Positions 22,441-33,941 of a DNA stretch of 64,000 bases are shown here, piece by piece. A program made the translations under genes and the position numbers. This DNA comes from Xiphias gladius (lineage: Eukaryota > Chordata > Actinopteri > Istiophoriformes > Xiphiidae), in the NCBI RefSeq assembly GCF_016859285.1, contig NC_053414.1, forward strand, positions 2,710,017-2,774,016. Direction: 5' to 3'. Numbering within the stretch: the first letter of the stretch is position 1; the number at the start of each line of letters is the position of its first letter. Below the pieces are notes generated by a model. It was not told the origin of the DNA and ran no database searches. It saw only the letters and a program-made list of their open reading frames with translations.

Positions 22441-23715
22441 CCTCCTCCTCTTCAACCTCTACAGTAAACGTTGTGCAGCTGGAGGATCCAGTACTACAGA
22501 GTTTTCTGAAGCAGGAATGACATGTGACACACATTTCCCTGAAATGTTTTGAAAGTCTTGACCCAGGTCAAAATGAAGGAATTATGACCGAGGCAGAATA
22601 ATGTCAGGATTTCATTGCAGTTCAATGATTGCACACCGGTTCCCAACAGTCTAGTAAAGCTTGTCAATAAATCCAGATGATCCTCGCTCTTGGACTTCTC
22701 TGGACTACATGAGCAGCATCCAGGGAGCTGGGGGAGGATTAGACCAGAGGAGAGCAGCGCTGTTTAACAGACATCCAACATTTTGGCCCGAAGTAGACTG
22801 CGCTGACACGGGCCAAAAATAATTGTCATCCTGGGAAGACTGTCGTTTCAGGACCACTGGTTTCATTGCTTGCTGTTCAGATTCTGTACCCTGACACAGC
22901 TGACAGCTGATCCTGCAGCAGTTCCAGTTGACAAATGAAAGCATTCCTGTGGATGTTTTAGATTTGGAGGCAAAGCAGACTGGCTCGATAAATGTTCAAA
23001 TGCATTATCAAACACAACTAGCTCTTAAAAAATATTCTCCTTTTCTGAGACTTGTCCCATCCTCCTCTTTGTTTCATCAGATGTGTGCCTTGTACTGTTT
23101 AATCCCCACGTCGTTAGGGAACAGCTCTGGTTCTCTGTGCCCACAGTGACAAAGCCAGTTCTTGTGAAATTCAATATTTCACCACAACAAGAGGATTCTC
23201 TGGCTGGAAGAGTCGCCTCAGCACGAGTTTCAGACTGGTTTGAGGGCTGTTGTGCACCTCAGGACATGAAGGGTTCAGCTTTTTGCCTCATGGCTCATGG
23301 CAATGAAACCTTTATTTAACCAGAATATTTCAGTGGAGACTGTCGTCACCAGGAAAACAACAGCGTTGGTCCTTTTTTTGTTGTTCTAACACTTCAAGCT
23401 GAATAAATAATGATTAGGCAGATGTAGTTTGTAATTGTCCGCAGAACCTCTTTGAAACTCAAATTTTAAGAATTCAAGGGAAGACAAAAAGCCTCGATCC
23501 AAGTGGCACTGTTCACACTTAGTAGGAGATCGGGGCCCAGGTTTCTCCAGCCCACGCCTGAATGTCTTCCTTGAAAACCTCGGATTTTGCACAATGTAAA
23601 CATTGTAGCATTAATTTCTGGGAACAACCTCAACCAGTAGCATCGTAGCACCTGTTCTGCCATGAAGACGATCTTTCCCAATCCTTGGCCAAGTGCTAAA
23701 TGGACCATGAGGTGA
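22441..23715. other. intergenic, no gene seen
   Basis: No exon-like frames with splice sites and no recognisable protein similarity. Confidence 0.5.
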
Positions 23716-24005
23716 GATTGTTTTGTCAGCTGTATACCCAGTCCACAGTGTTGTCATCCTGACTGCCTGTACTGTAAATCTACTATGTTGCTCTTCTCTG
23801 TACAGACCACATCTACTGCATGTCTGTCTGTCCTGAAAGGGGGATCCCTCCTCGCTTGCTCCCTGTTGGAGTTTTTTTGGGGAGTTCTTTCTTCTCTGAT
23901 TCAAGGCTCTAAGGACAGAGGAGGCCGTATTCTGTACAGATAGTTGAGCCCCTTGAGGCCAATTTGTGGTTTGTGACACTGGGCTAAAATTTGACTTGAC
24001 TGGAG
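23716..24005 (+). mobile_element. Rex-like retroelement 3' tail
   Basis: It contains tcttctctgtacagaccaca, ctccctgttggagttttttt, ctaaggacagaggaggc, ctgtacagatagttgagccc, ccaatttgtggtttgtgaca and ctgggctaaaatttgacttg. These are the standard blocks of a teleost repeat tail. It is inverted relative to 7.84-8.06 kb. Confidence 0.65.
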
Positions 24006-26860
24006 CTGCTGTTTCCAAGGTCAAGAATGAGTTTGGACTGTGGGCATACAAAGTGGAGGACTTTGACCCTTCTTTGACTAGGGTGGGCATCTGTCCTGTA
24101 GGTCAACCCTGTCCCCTAGAAATCATGTTCATATACAGCTAAACTGCCACGTAATCGCTGGCTGAAATATGTTCTGAGCAACTTTTTTTGAATGAATGAA
24201 GCACTACATTTATTAATGGAAGCTGAGTCACCAAGAGGTGGTTGGGGTAGATGGAGGATGTACAAAGTACACGACTGTAACGCCAGAGACCGGGGTTCAC
24301 ATCCTGAGTCCCGTCTGTGGTTCAGGCAACAAATGCACTTTGGCTGAGGTGCGAGGAAAGATCAGGGTATCAGTTAAATGTTAAGTCAACAGTTTGTGTC
24401 CTGTCCTTCAAGCCACTGCTGACTTTTTCAGTATTTGACCAAGACAGAGAAGGATCTTTTTCTAACCCGAACCAAGTGCGGTGAGTGCCTGTAACCATAA
24501 AAACATTAATCATGCAAAAATGGATATTGTAGGAAAACAAACTGAATACGTTGTCAGTAACTGTTTTGCAGATACATTCAGTATCAATATTTTGTGACTT
24601 GGCAAATTCATTCATTGAAAATGTTTCTTATTATTTTGAGAAAGGAAAATTAGTTGCATAAACACAGTACGTTTCTCGCAAAGCATATGTTCTGTTGCAA
24701 GTCTGTAGTATGTGAACCTTGGTTGGTTCTGGAGCTTTTGATCACATCAATCTTTAAATCTCAACTTTTAAGTTAAAACTGACCCAAAAAGGAAGAAAAA
24801 ATGGAAATGTACATTTTCATGACAACTGAGCAAACTCCATCTGCTGATGACGATAATGACTGAAAGCTTGAGCTTGAACAGCTACTAAATGGACCCTGAG
24901 GTACGATGGTTTTTGAATGTAATTCAAAGAGTTTTAGTCCCCTAATCTTAACCAGACAGACCCACGTAAGTCATACTGGGAATCGTCATAATGGTAGTTT
25001 TGGAATGCATCAAATTACTTAGTCATTAAGAGTTAGGACTTGCTCTCTCCTAATGGGACGATTTCATTCTCGTCCCCCTCGCGTCTCATCAGAAATGCAC
25101 TTGAGCAGTCCAGCTGCCCCTCGGCTCTGACCACAGACTAGCAATGAATCCTAAACTTTCCTTCAACTTAATCCTGCGTGTTGAAGATCTGCTGCTTTTT
25201 CCTTTTCAGCCCTTCAGAAACCCTGTGCACTCCTCCGAGTCCTCTCTGCTTCTCCCTTTGTTCTTCTCACAAAAACTCAAAGCTGGGACCATCTGACACA
25301 CATTACACTGAATCAGTCAGTGGCAATAAATGCAGCATTAAGTCCAGCCCAAAGACACGCACGCTGCACACTCAAACGAGCACTTTGTGGGCGACATTTT
25401 GAACAGTTTTCAAATGGATGTGACGGAGCCACTTATCGTAGAATTTATAGGCCGGTAATGAAACAGTAACCAGAGTCGTTTGCACGCATTAAAGTGGGTG
25501 TTGAAGTGGAAATCTGAAGGGAGGCTCGTGGAACATTAGACCTGAAGTGCAGAGAGCTGTAAACTGTGTACTCTGGACTCCTCGTTGCTCTGGCAGCTCT
25601 GCTGAAGAGCACGTCGATGGGAATTCTTTTCAAGCCTGCGATAGATGAGACACTGCCAGTCTCCATCTGGTGGACCAACTGCGGCTCAAAGGGAAGACAC
25701 TGGATGCGGCATGTGTCGTCATTTCTACTTCAGTTGGGTTCAGTTTGCTTCATGTGGTTTGATTTTGTCCGGTTTCACTTGTCTCTGCGCTAAAAATACC
25801 CCCCTCCCAAATCCTTGTGTTCTTGTGAATGAGCCACATTTGGACTGTTTCGAATTAGACGTCCCATCCTGTCCATTTATTTGACCACCGGTGTCTTTTT
25901 TGATAATTCTATTTTAGTCAAAAATATGTATGTATAAGTGCCGCAAAGCAGATTTTTCCATTATTGTAAAATCCCAGTGGAGTCAAAGAAGAAGAAAAGA
26001 AACTACAGACACTACAGTCTAAGTTTCCATTGAACTGTCCTGTTGTTGCCTACATTTTCACCATTTTCTGCCTGTCAGGAACAAACAGGCCCCTGGGCTG
26101 AAACACTGACAGTTTCTTGGAGGCCAGATTGAAAAAAACTAGTCTTCCCGGGAGAAAAGGAAAAATAAACAGGGAGGAGCTTTTTAGAGTCAATCTGCTT
26201 AATGGAGGTGATTAAGTTGACGTTCTTAATGAGATGAAGCCTCTTAGGAGGAGATATTTTACTACTGTACACACAAGTATGTACAACTGAAGTGTTATAA
26301 AGCCCTACATTGTACAGTGACTTCCATAATTAAGGTGATCTATTTAAAGCTAGCGACGCTCCTTGACTCCGCAGAATTGCAAAATATTGCATCTGCAGAA
26401 ATATCCTGAATGAAAAGCAGCATTAAAAAGAGGAGAAACAAAAAGGAAAGTGCTGCAAACTGAGCTGTTACAGCAGCGTGTTTGAAGCTACCAGGTGGAG
26501 CGATGCTGCACAAGAGCTCGACTCGTTTTGAGTTGAAACATCCACAGACGCCCCACGAGAGCAGTAAAAGGCCAATAAATGAAGGTAGCTGTGTTTATAA
26601 GCACCTGAAAGATCTGGTGGATGTTATAAAAGTGCAACAAGAAGGATCAGTTTTTATTGGGGCACCTGATCTGCGGTTCGCTTTTGTATCTATTTTCATA
26701 TAAGCAGAGCGAAAAACTGAATAAAGGAAAATAGCAACTCCAATGTCTGATCCATGAAAATTGGTCAGACCACTGATTTGTTCTCACCCATTTGAAAAAC
26801 TTTGTGAGACAGGAGTAATCCTAAATTAGACCAATGTTTGGATCAAACCAGAAATGACTG
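24006..26860. other. intergenic, no gene seen
   Basis: Mostly AT-rich, non-repetitive DNA. Two blocks stand out as possible non-coding elements: 25000-25150 (cctaatgggacgatttcatt, cgtctcatcagaaatgcac) and 26150-26250 (gtcaatctgcttaatggagg, tgattaagttgacgttc). No coding exon is seen. Confidence 0.5.
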
Positions 26861-26864
26861 CTAA

Positions 26865-28740
26865 CTCAGCTGCGCTCTCCACTAGCTACATATTCTCCCA
26901 CACCTCGCATCTGTCCAGGCGAGGAGGTGGGACCGGCCTCCTAATTTCCAACAAATGGAAATTCACCTAACTGCTGCTTTCAAACAACTACACCTCTTTC
27001 GAGTACCATGCTCCGTTAACAGTCTCTGTGGTTGTTATCAACCGTGCACTGGGACAAATGGGTCATTTTTTGGATGAGCTCCATTTCCAAACAAGGCTGA
27101 CCGCCGCTCATCCTAAGTGATATTAAGATCCATTTAGACAATCTGAGCTCTGGACATCCTGTCCCTTATATACTCATTTGACCTAAAATGGGTTTGCACC
27201 CCTCAGACTCACAAAGCTGGTAAAGAACTCAACCTCATCCTCATCCAGAACTGTGCCACAGACTGCCCAATGTTCACACTTCTGCACCTTTCTGACCATT
27301 ATTTCATTCACCTCACTGTACGCCTCCTGGACCGCTCCACCACCTCTGGTTCCATTCTGCTGCAACCTCGGGAACCTGTCTCCCACCCACTTTTCCTCAG
27401 TTGTCGACTCCGCTCTACCTCAGAGATCTCAGAGCTGCTGGGCCAAAATGGCAAGTCGAGCGACCCCCGCTGATCTCAAGGATTACCAGTCCCTCCATCT
27501 TCCTTCTCATCCAGCATCGGTGCTGCCAAAACGGCTTTTTACAATGATAAGATCAGCAGCACCAGAGAAACTCGGAAATTATTTTCCACCTTCTAAACAT
27601 TACTCAATCCTCCCCTTCCTCCACTAGACCCAAACCGCTCAGCTTTTATCTATGCCTCCTTCTGTACCGAAAAGGTAGCGGCCATCAGTAGCCAATTCTC
27701 TGAACCAATCAGAGACAACCAGTCTCCCCCAGTTAAAGGCACATCACTCTCCATGGTCAGCCCTCTCACCAAGGGCAGCGCACCAGCAAGCCAAACATGT
27801 AGCAGTCCCTCTCTGCTCTCATGCCTCCTCCAGTCAATGGCTCACCATCTCCCTCACTCAGGCCCCTAGCTGAGGGCAAGGCACAAAAACCGTAACATGT
27901 AGCAGTCCTACTAAATGTCCGTCTTTGTCTCCCCAGGGGGCTCATCACTTCTCTCATTCAGTCCTCTCATTGAGAGCAAGGCATCAAAACTTGACCTGAC
28001 TGGTAGCTTTCCAACTACATGTGCTCTGGACCCCATTCCTGCCAACCTCCTTCATGCCATATCTCCAACAATCGTACCAGCACACGTGATAAATGCTTCG
28101 CTGGCTTCAGGAACATTTCCAACCACATTCAAACACCTCTCCTCAAAAAGCGTTCGCTCGACCCTGCTCAAGTTGAGAACTATCAACTGATTTCATTATT
28201 TCCATTCGTATCTAAGGCTATCAAAAGGACGGTTTTCAGACAGGTCTCAGAATTCCTCTCATGGAACGCCCTCTTTGATCCGGATCAGTCGGGCTTTAAG
28301 ACCAGCCACTCCACTGAAACAGCTCTGTTGTCTGTGAAAGAAGCCCTAAGGGCAGCCAGAGCTGCAGCTTAGTCCTCAGTCATCATCTTGCAGGACCAAT
28401 CAGCAGCCTTTGATACGGTGAGCCACCACATCCTGCTATCTATACTCTCCGATATGGGCATCTCAGGCAAAGTGCTTTTTCTTGGTTTGAATCTTTTCTC
28501 ACCGGGCTTTCGATGTGTCATGGCAAAGACATACGTCCTTACCCCAACCTCTACCCTGTGCACATTCGATGCACTTCTTTACCTGATCTCCTTGTACTTT
28601 GTCTTATTGAACAGATCTACTATTTAGTAATTACTTCAAGGTCTCCTACCGTACTGAAGCATTAGTGCTGCCCCTGACTTGTAAGGCGCTTTGGATAAAA
28701 GCGTAGAAGCCAGATGAGTAAATGTAACTGTAAATGTTTC
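26865..28740 (+). mobile_element. degenerate LINE, endonuclease and reverse transcriptase parts (L2-like)
   Basis: Frames interrupted by stops give SNKWKFT and GQMGHFLDELHF-like endonuclease pieces. Reverse-transcriptase pieces follow: ALDPIPANLLHAISPTIVPA, NYQLISLFPFVSKAIKRTVF, LFDPDQSGFKTSHSTETALL and SAAFDTVSHHILL. The catalytic FADD-type box is absent because the frame jumps from SFD-like text to a 3' end. The tail ggcgctttggataaaagcgt followed by taaatgtaactgtaaatg is the common fish L2-type end. An internal block at 27750-27980 is repeated about three times (acatgtagcagtcc units). The element is dead. Confidence 0.82.
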
Positions 28741-28849
28741 GAGTAAACCATCATAAGCAGAAATAAATGGCCAAATATCCCTTCAGGCGAAGCAGAACAC
28801 AATTTACCTGTGGAAGTAAAGCTTCAGAACAAACCAGACTAATAATGGC

Positions 28850-29310
28850 TGATTGGATTGTCATGATCTGATCCTCTGTTCCCCTCGGCCCCCCGTCTCC
28901 ATCCTCTGTTCCTTCCTTCCTCTCTCCAGACCTGCTATTTTACATCCGCCCACAAGTTGGCCGCAGACTTTCTTCCTCTCATCTTACCCACCTTCTCACC
29001 TGTTTATGATCTGCAACCACGTGAGTTTCCCCGCCCCTTCACTCACCTGTTACTAGTTTTCTCATCACCCCAGTCAGTACACTGTATATGCCTGACATTT
29101 TCACCCATGTTTTGCTGCGTTATCTGTTTCCGTTCCCTAATGTTGCTGTGCTTTGACTTTTGTTCCTTCTTCCTGTTTTTGGATTGCTGATTTACTGTAC
29201 CATTCTGCTTGCCTGCTCATCCACTAAGCTGCCTGTAAGCAAGTTTATTTATTTATTAAAGCTACTTCATTGAATTACCCAGTTCTTGTTAGTCGGCGTT
29301 TGGGTTTGAT
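28850..29310 (+). mobile_element. possible retroelement 3' end with poly(A)-signal region
   Basis: A pyrimidine-rich stretch (tttgacttttgttccttctt, cctgtttttggattgctg) is followed by gcctgctc and tatttattaaagctacttca. This layout is familiar from the 3' ends of repeated elements in fish genomes. Family and limits are uncertain. Confidence 0.35.
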
Positions 29311-32300
29311 AAGTGATTTCAAGTGGAAAGCGGAGAAGAATGAAATGACAAATGTCTTTTAGCCATGCAGTAAGTGTGTGATACTCACATATGCTGGATT
29401 AAAGATCACTGTAATGTTCGTGCTTTTACTCTTGAAGGAACATGAACAATTAACATGAACAAAAAACCTCAATGTTTCCCGTCTCCATATAATACCCTAC
29501 TCTACAAACTACTTGGTGAACATATGTTGAAGAGAAACTATTTTAACAGCAAGTAGTCTAGAAAGAAATAAACTTTACAGTACTTGACTGTAACATAAAA
29601 AGACTCAAGGTGTGGATCTTCAGGTATCAGGGTGCAAGTTTATAATGCTACTGATTTTTTTTTTATTTGAATCTCACAAAAGAACGTAAAGCATTCCTTC
29701 ACACTGTCAGCACTAAGTTTATTGTAAATGCCTCGTTTCGGTCAGGGACCTTGGTCCGGCATCAAACTCCCGATATTAGACAACAACATCTTTATACTAG
29801 AGACACCAGCAGCTGCAATAATCAATCAGAGTCAAATTGCCTTATACAGTTACATCATCAATAACGTCATACATTTTTCACAGATTTTTTTAAATCTTAT
29901 GAAATTGCACCAGGATCAATAGATAATAAAGTGACTGTAGATGCGATTTACTAACCAAAAAAAGTATGTTAAGTTACTCTTTAAACCCTTGATAAATAAC
30001 ACCTAAGGATTCTATAAGCACGAATGTCTGTGACTGAGTGAGTGACAAAGTTACACCATTGGTCGGATGAATGCCAGACGAAAACAGTTTCTACTGCGTC
30101 ATCAGGGGACATTTACAGGCAGCGCTGCCAACTTAGGACCTTTGTCACTAGATTTACCGACTTTTCAGACCCTTCAGTGACTTTTCTTCACCAAAGCACC
30201 GAGCGACAAATCTTCCGACTTCCTGGACAAACCTTAGCTACTTTCCAGAGAAGAGAGTCGCCGCTGTTGCCCTGTGAGCACGAGGTCGATCTTTCCCTCC
30301 TCAGACAACACGTCTCTATGCGTCTCATTCAACTGACCCCACGTCAGCTGATACAGACCTGAATGAGCTTCTAACTTTCTCTCTGACTGATCATTTTACA
30401 GGTAAATACAGCTGAAATCACAGCGCAGCCGTCCTCTTTAACTCATGTGTCTGGTGATTCTGTCCGACGACGTCTCGGTTATTGAACCAGGATTTTGGCA
30501 GAGCAGCGGCTTGGAAATGTCTTGGAAGTGACTCCTGGTTAACATGTGTCTTAATGGGCCTCGTTTCAGTCACTATTTCATACTTGTTCCATTGTCTGAC
30601 AACAGACACAGAGAAACATGTAGATGAGAACAGCTTCATTGGGAATTCAGCTGCATTAAATTTCTGTTTATGTGAGCACAGAGAGCAGGAGAGAAGCAAA
30701 CGGATAAAGGGCGAGTCCAGCCACATACTAGGTTGTGACCTGGTCTTGTTTTTAACCTTTTTCTGTTGCTTATTTAGTCATGAATATGTAACATTATAGA
30801 AATATATTATAGTTCAGTTTTTCGGGGCTTTCCAGGTTTTTGAAATCTCACCGAATATTTTCTGCGTCCAGACCTCCTCCGGTAGCTGCACAATGACTTG
30901 TGAACTGGGGTTTGATTTCAGTAGTGTACAGATCAGAGGTGGTACTGCAGTTTGCACCCTGGAGGCTCGCCTAAACAGACAGTGATAGATTGGTGAGATT
31001 AGAGAGCAGCATATCTGACACTGCTCTCTGATCTGCCGGCCTGAAAGTGCTCGGACCTTTTCTAACGAGCCTCCACCAGCGTCCCGGATCGCATTTCAAA
31101 GACAGACAATGTCTACGGGGGGAAAAGAGCCATTTAGCCCACTGCCGCTGTAATGTTAAAACCAGGTAGATACTTCTTTCCTTCCTGACAGCGCTGCCAC
31201 AGTTTCCTTCCTTAGTGCACTGAAACTTAGTGTTTTCTTTAGAGCAGCGGGGTATTCTATTCAGACGCACAGGCCGTGAAATATGGCGCGTATCCGTGTC
31301 TGGCTGTGAGCCAGGCGAAGGGTCGACGTGTCAGCCGACGGGATGGTGATGAATTGCTCGGATTTCACTTCAGTCTACAGCTGGTGAGCTGGAAGCAGAG
31401 CTGCACTCTTCCAAAAGACAGAAAAATGGTGGGAATGCAGTTTTTTTAAATCTGGGTGGAACATGTTGGAACGCCGACTTCATCACAAAAGAACCAGAGT
31501 TCAGCCTGTCAAAGGCTCGCCACAGTTATCACACGTTTAAAAATGACTGATGCATATGTTAATGCATTAACCAACCAGCAGCAACCAATGTCACTTTCCC
31601 TTGACATGAAAGCCGTGGTTTCTAGTAGCAGTTGGCATTAGCAGTGGGCGATGCCACAAAATTCGGTTTTGACCTGATACCAGGTAACACCTGGGCCAGG
31701 ATCACTGATATCAATACTGATATCAAAGTGCTACCACGTAGGCTACAGGAGCGAAATATGTCAGGCCAACAAATCATTTGCCAAACATGAGAAGTTTCTA
31801 TTTACTCTTATGTAGGGAGAGGTCTCTCCAGTCTAAATCCTGAAATATCAGAAATAGTCTAGTTGCACGTTCATAGATGTGTGCGTGTGTGTGTGTGTTT
31901 CTGTATGCATGTACAGTATGTAGATGTACCTGGCCGGCCACAGTGTCATCATATACCTCCAACACCCACTGACAGTCATTTAGTTGGGTAATATATACAT
32001 GATTTGTCTACTATCGTTTAAACTCTCTTTATGGTCTTTATACATGTTGTGGTTATGTAGGCTCTTTGCGTTTCCCTTTCCCTGCCTACCTTTACTTCCC
32101 TCCCCATTTACACCACGTACCGCACAGCTCTGACGAAAGCTGGTCGACCACGGGCAGTCGGCACGGCATCAGTGCGAGTCTTTTCCAGGGAGTGTTTGTC
32201 TAATTTTGCAGCATCAGTGTGTTCACATGACAGACAGTATACAGTCCACTGTCAGCCCGGCGGGATGTGACACACTAATCCTTTCTTTGGGGAAACGGAG

Positions 32301-33316
32301 GAGGAGGAGGAGGAGAGCTGCTGTTGACAGCTTCACAAACAACCCCTGCTGCCGATGGACTCGGCACAGCTGCACTCTGAACGCACACAGGTCTATCTGA
32401 TGTCTAATGCCTCTGACGCTCTGAATTAACTGGGATTTACTGCTGCTCTGCATCTCTGATGTTTAGTCACGATGATTGTAATTCTGTAAAGGATCATCAG
32501 ACCGCAGCAACACCACAGCCAAACCCTGTCCTCCTCACACTGGTCCTGTTCATGAGTGTCCTCCAGCTCCACACACACATAGCTGTGTTAAGTCTGTTCA
32601 GAAATACAAATCACAGATCTGCCTCAAATTGGCTTTTCTACCCGTATGATTTCTGTGCAGTACATAAATGTTAACTTTGCCAGGCAACATGTTCTTCTGT
32701 TAATAAGTCAGTGGCATATAAACTTAATTTCTAGTAGACAGAGTTGAAATAGCATCAGTTAAGGCAGTGAAAACAACCACCCTAGTTTTTTGTCCCTCCT
32801 CGTTTAATCCTTAAAAATATTCAACACTAGTTTTATTTTGAAGATTACTGCCAAGTATACACCACATTGCCGCCGTCCGTTCCCGGCCACAATAAGTTCT
32901 GCAAACTGAACGAAAATGAGATGAAGTTTGGACACTGCCTCCCACGTGGTTAAGGTTTGTTCACGTTTAGCCACGAAAACTGTTCAGGGATGGGGAGAGA
33001 ACGCGGTTCGGCTTTTTTAAAGACGGCTGTGGTTCAAGACTTCCCCAAATCAGAGACTTCAAATCATTTTCCTTTTTCCAAGTCTTACTTTTGAGACGAA
33101 ACATCTTCCCTTTGCCTGCGTGTTTTCCGAGACACATCCCGGGTTCCCACTTTTCTTGGTGTTAAAAGTCTGCGTAGGAGAGACCACTAAACCCCCTTAA
33201 CCCCATTTCAGTTTTTATTTTTGTTTATTTGTAAATCTCGCACGTAAAGTCACAAGATGACATTTGAGTGTGTTTTAAAGTGCAGACTACAAAAATTAAA
33301 ATGCGTGAGTACTTTG

Positions 33317-33347
<31 letters not shown>

Positions 33348-33540
33348 CTTGACAGTTGTATTTGGTACAGGTTCCTAATACATTTACTCAGCTGTGGCTT
33401 TGAGGCTCTGGCATTTCGCTCCAGTGTTTTGATGTTAATCTGTGTTTTTTCTCTTCGACATTTCACTGATTTAAAATATTTATTAGGTGACCTTCAATAC
33501 ACCTTCTCGACTCAAAATGAACCCAAATTTCTCAAATTGG
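29311..33540. other. intergenic upstream of etaa1, no gene seen
   Basis: AT-rich DNA with no exon-like frames of recognisable protein. It contains a short (GT) tract at about 31880-31900, a gga-repeat at 32297-32315 and a (TA)14 run at 33320-33347. Confidence 0.5.
33320..33347. repeat. (AT)14 microsatellite
   Basis: Uninterrupted ta run about 440 bp upstream of the etaa1 start codon. Confidence 0.95.
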
Positions 33541-33584
33541 TTTAAACAAAAAAAAATCCGAAAATAATCATCCCTACGAACAGC

Positions 33585-33669
33585 TGCGCATTGTCTGCGC
33601 ATTGTCTGCGCATCTCTGTTGCTCTTGAACACACCATCGAATGGAACCATGGGAAGGAAAAGATGGCGG
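33585..33669 (+). promoter_or_regulatory. etaa1: etaa1 promoter elements: three TGCGCA boxes and a YY1-like site
   Basis: TGCGCA occurs at 33585-33590, 33596-33601 and 33607-33612, exactly 11 bp apart (tandem gcgcattgtct units). Each is a half-site of the NRF1 palindrome TGCGCATGCGCA. AAGATGGCGG at 33660-33669 matches the YY1 consensus. Both are typical of TATA-less housekeeping promoters and lie 116-200 bp upstream of the ATG. The transcription start is not determinable from sequence. Confidence 0.55.
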
Positions 33670-33784
33670 GATGTTCAACACCTCCGTTGACTGGCCGAAT
33701 AAACAACAAAATTAAGTGTAAATAAAATATATATAACCGGAGAATGTTCGCCGTCAACACCTCGCCAGGTAACGGCCAGTGACC

Positions 33785-33941
33785 ATGAACCGAGGAGGCA
33801 GGAAACCGGAGCCGGCCGCTGCTCCTGCAGGCTCCCCGCTGGAGCAACAGACGCCCAAGCTGAAACCAAACCGCCTGAGCAGAAGTTTCAGACAGACCCA
33901 GACAGCGGCGGAGGTCGGCTCCCCCAAGAGCCAGCGGTCAG
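33785..33941 (+). CDS. etaa1: etaa1 exon 1
   Basis: ATG in an acc-ATG-a context; 157 nt, ending TCA G before gtcagc. It encodes a Lys/Arg/Pro-rich amino terminus (NRGGRKPEP, LKPNRLSRSF). Confidence 0.85.

Noticed and set aside
24240..24330. tRNA or tRNA-derived SINE head (ccggggttcacatcctga)
   Set aside because: Only a weak B-box-like word. No A box at the right distance and no cloverleaf.
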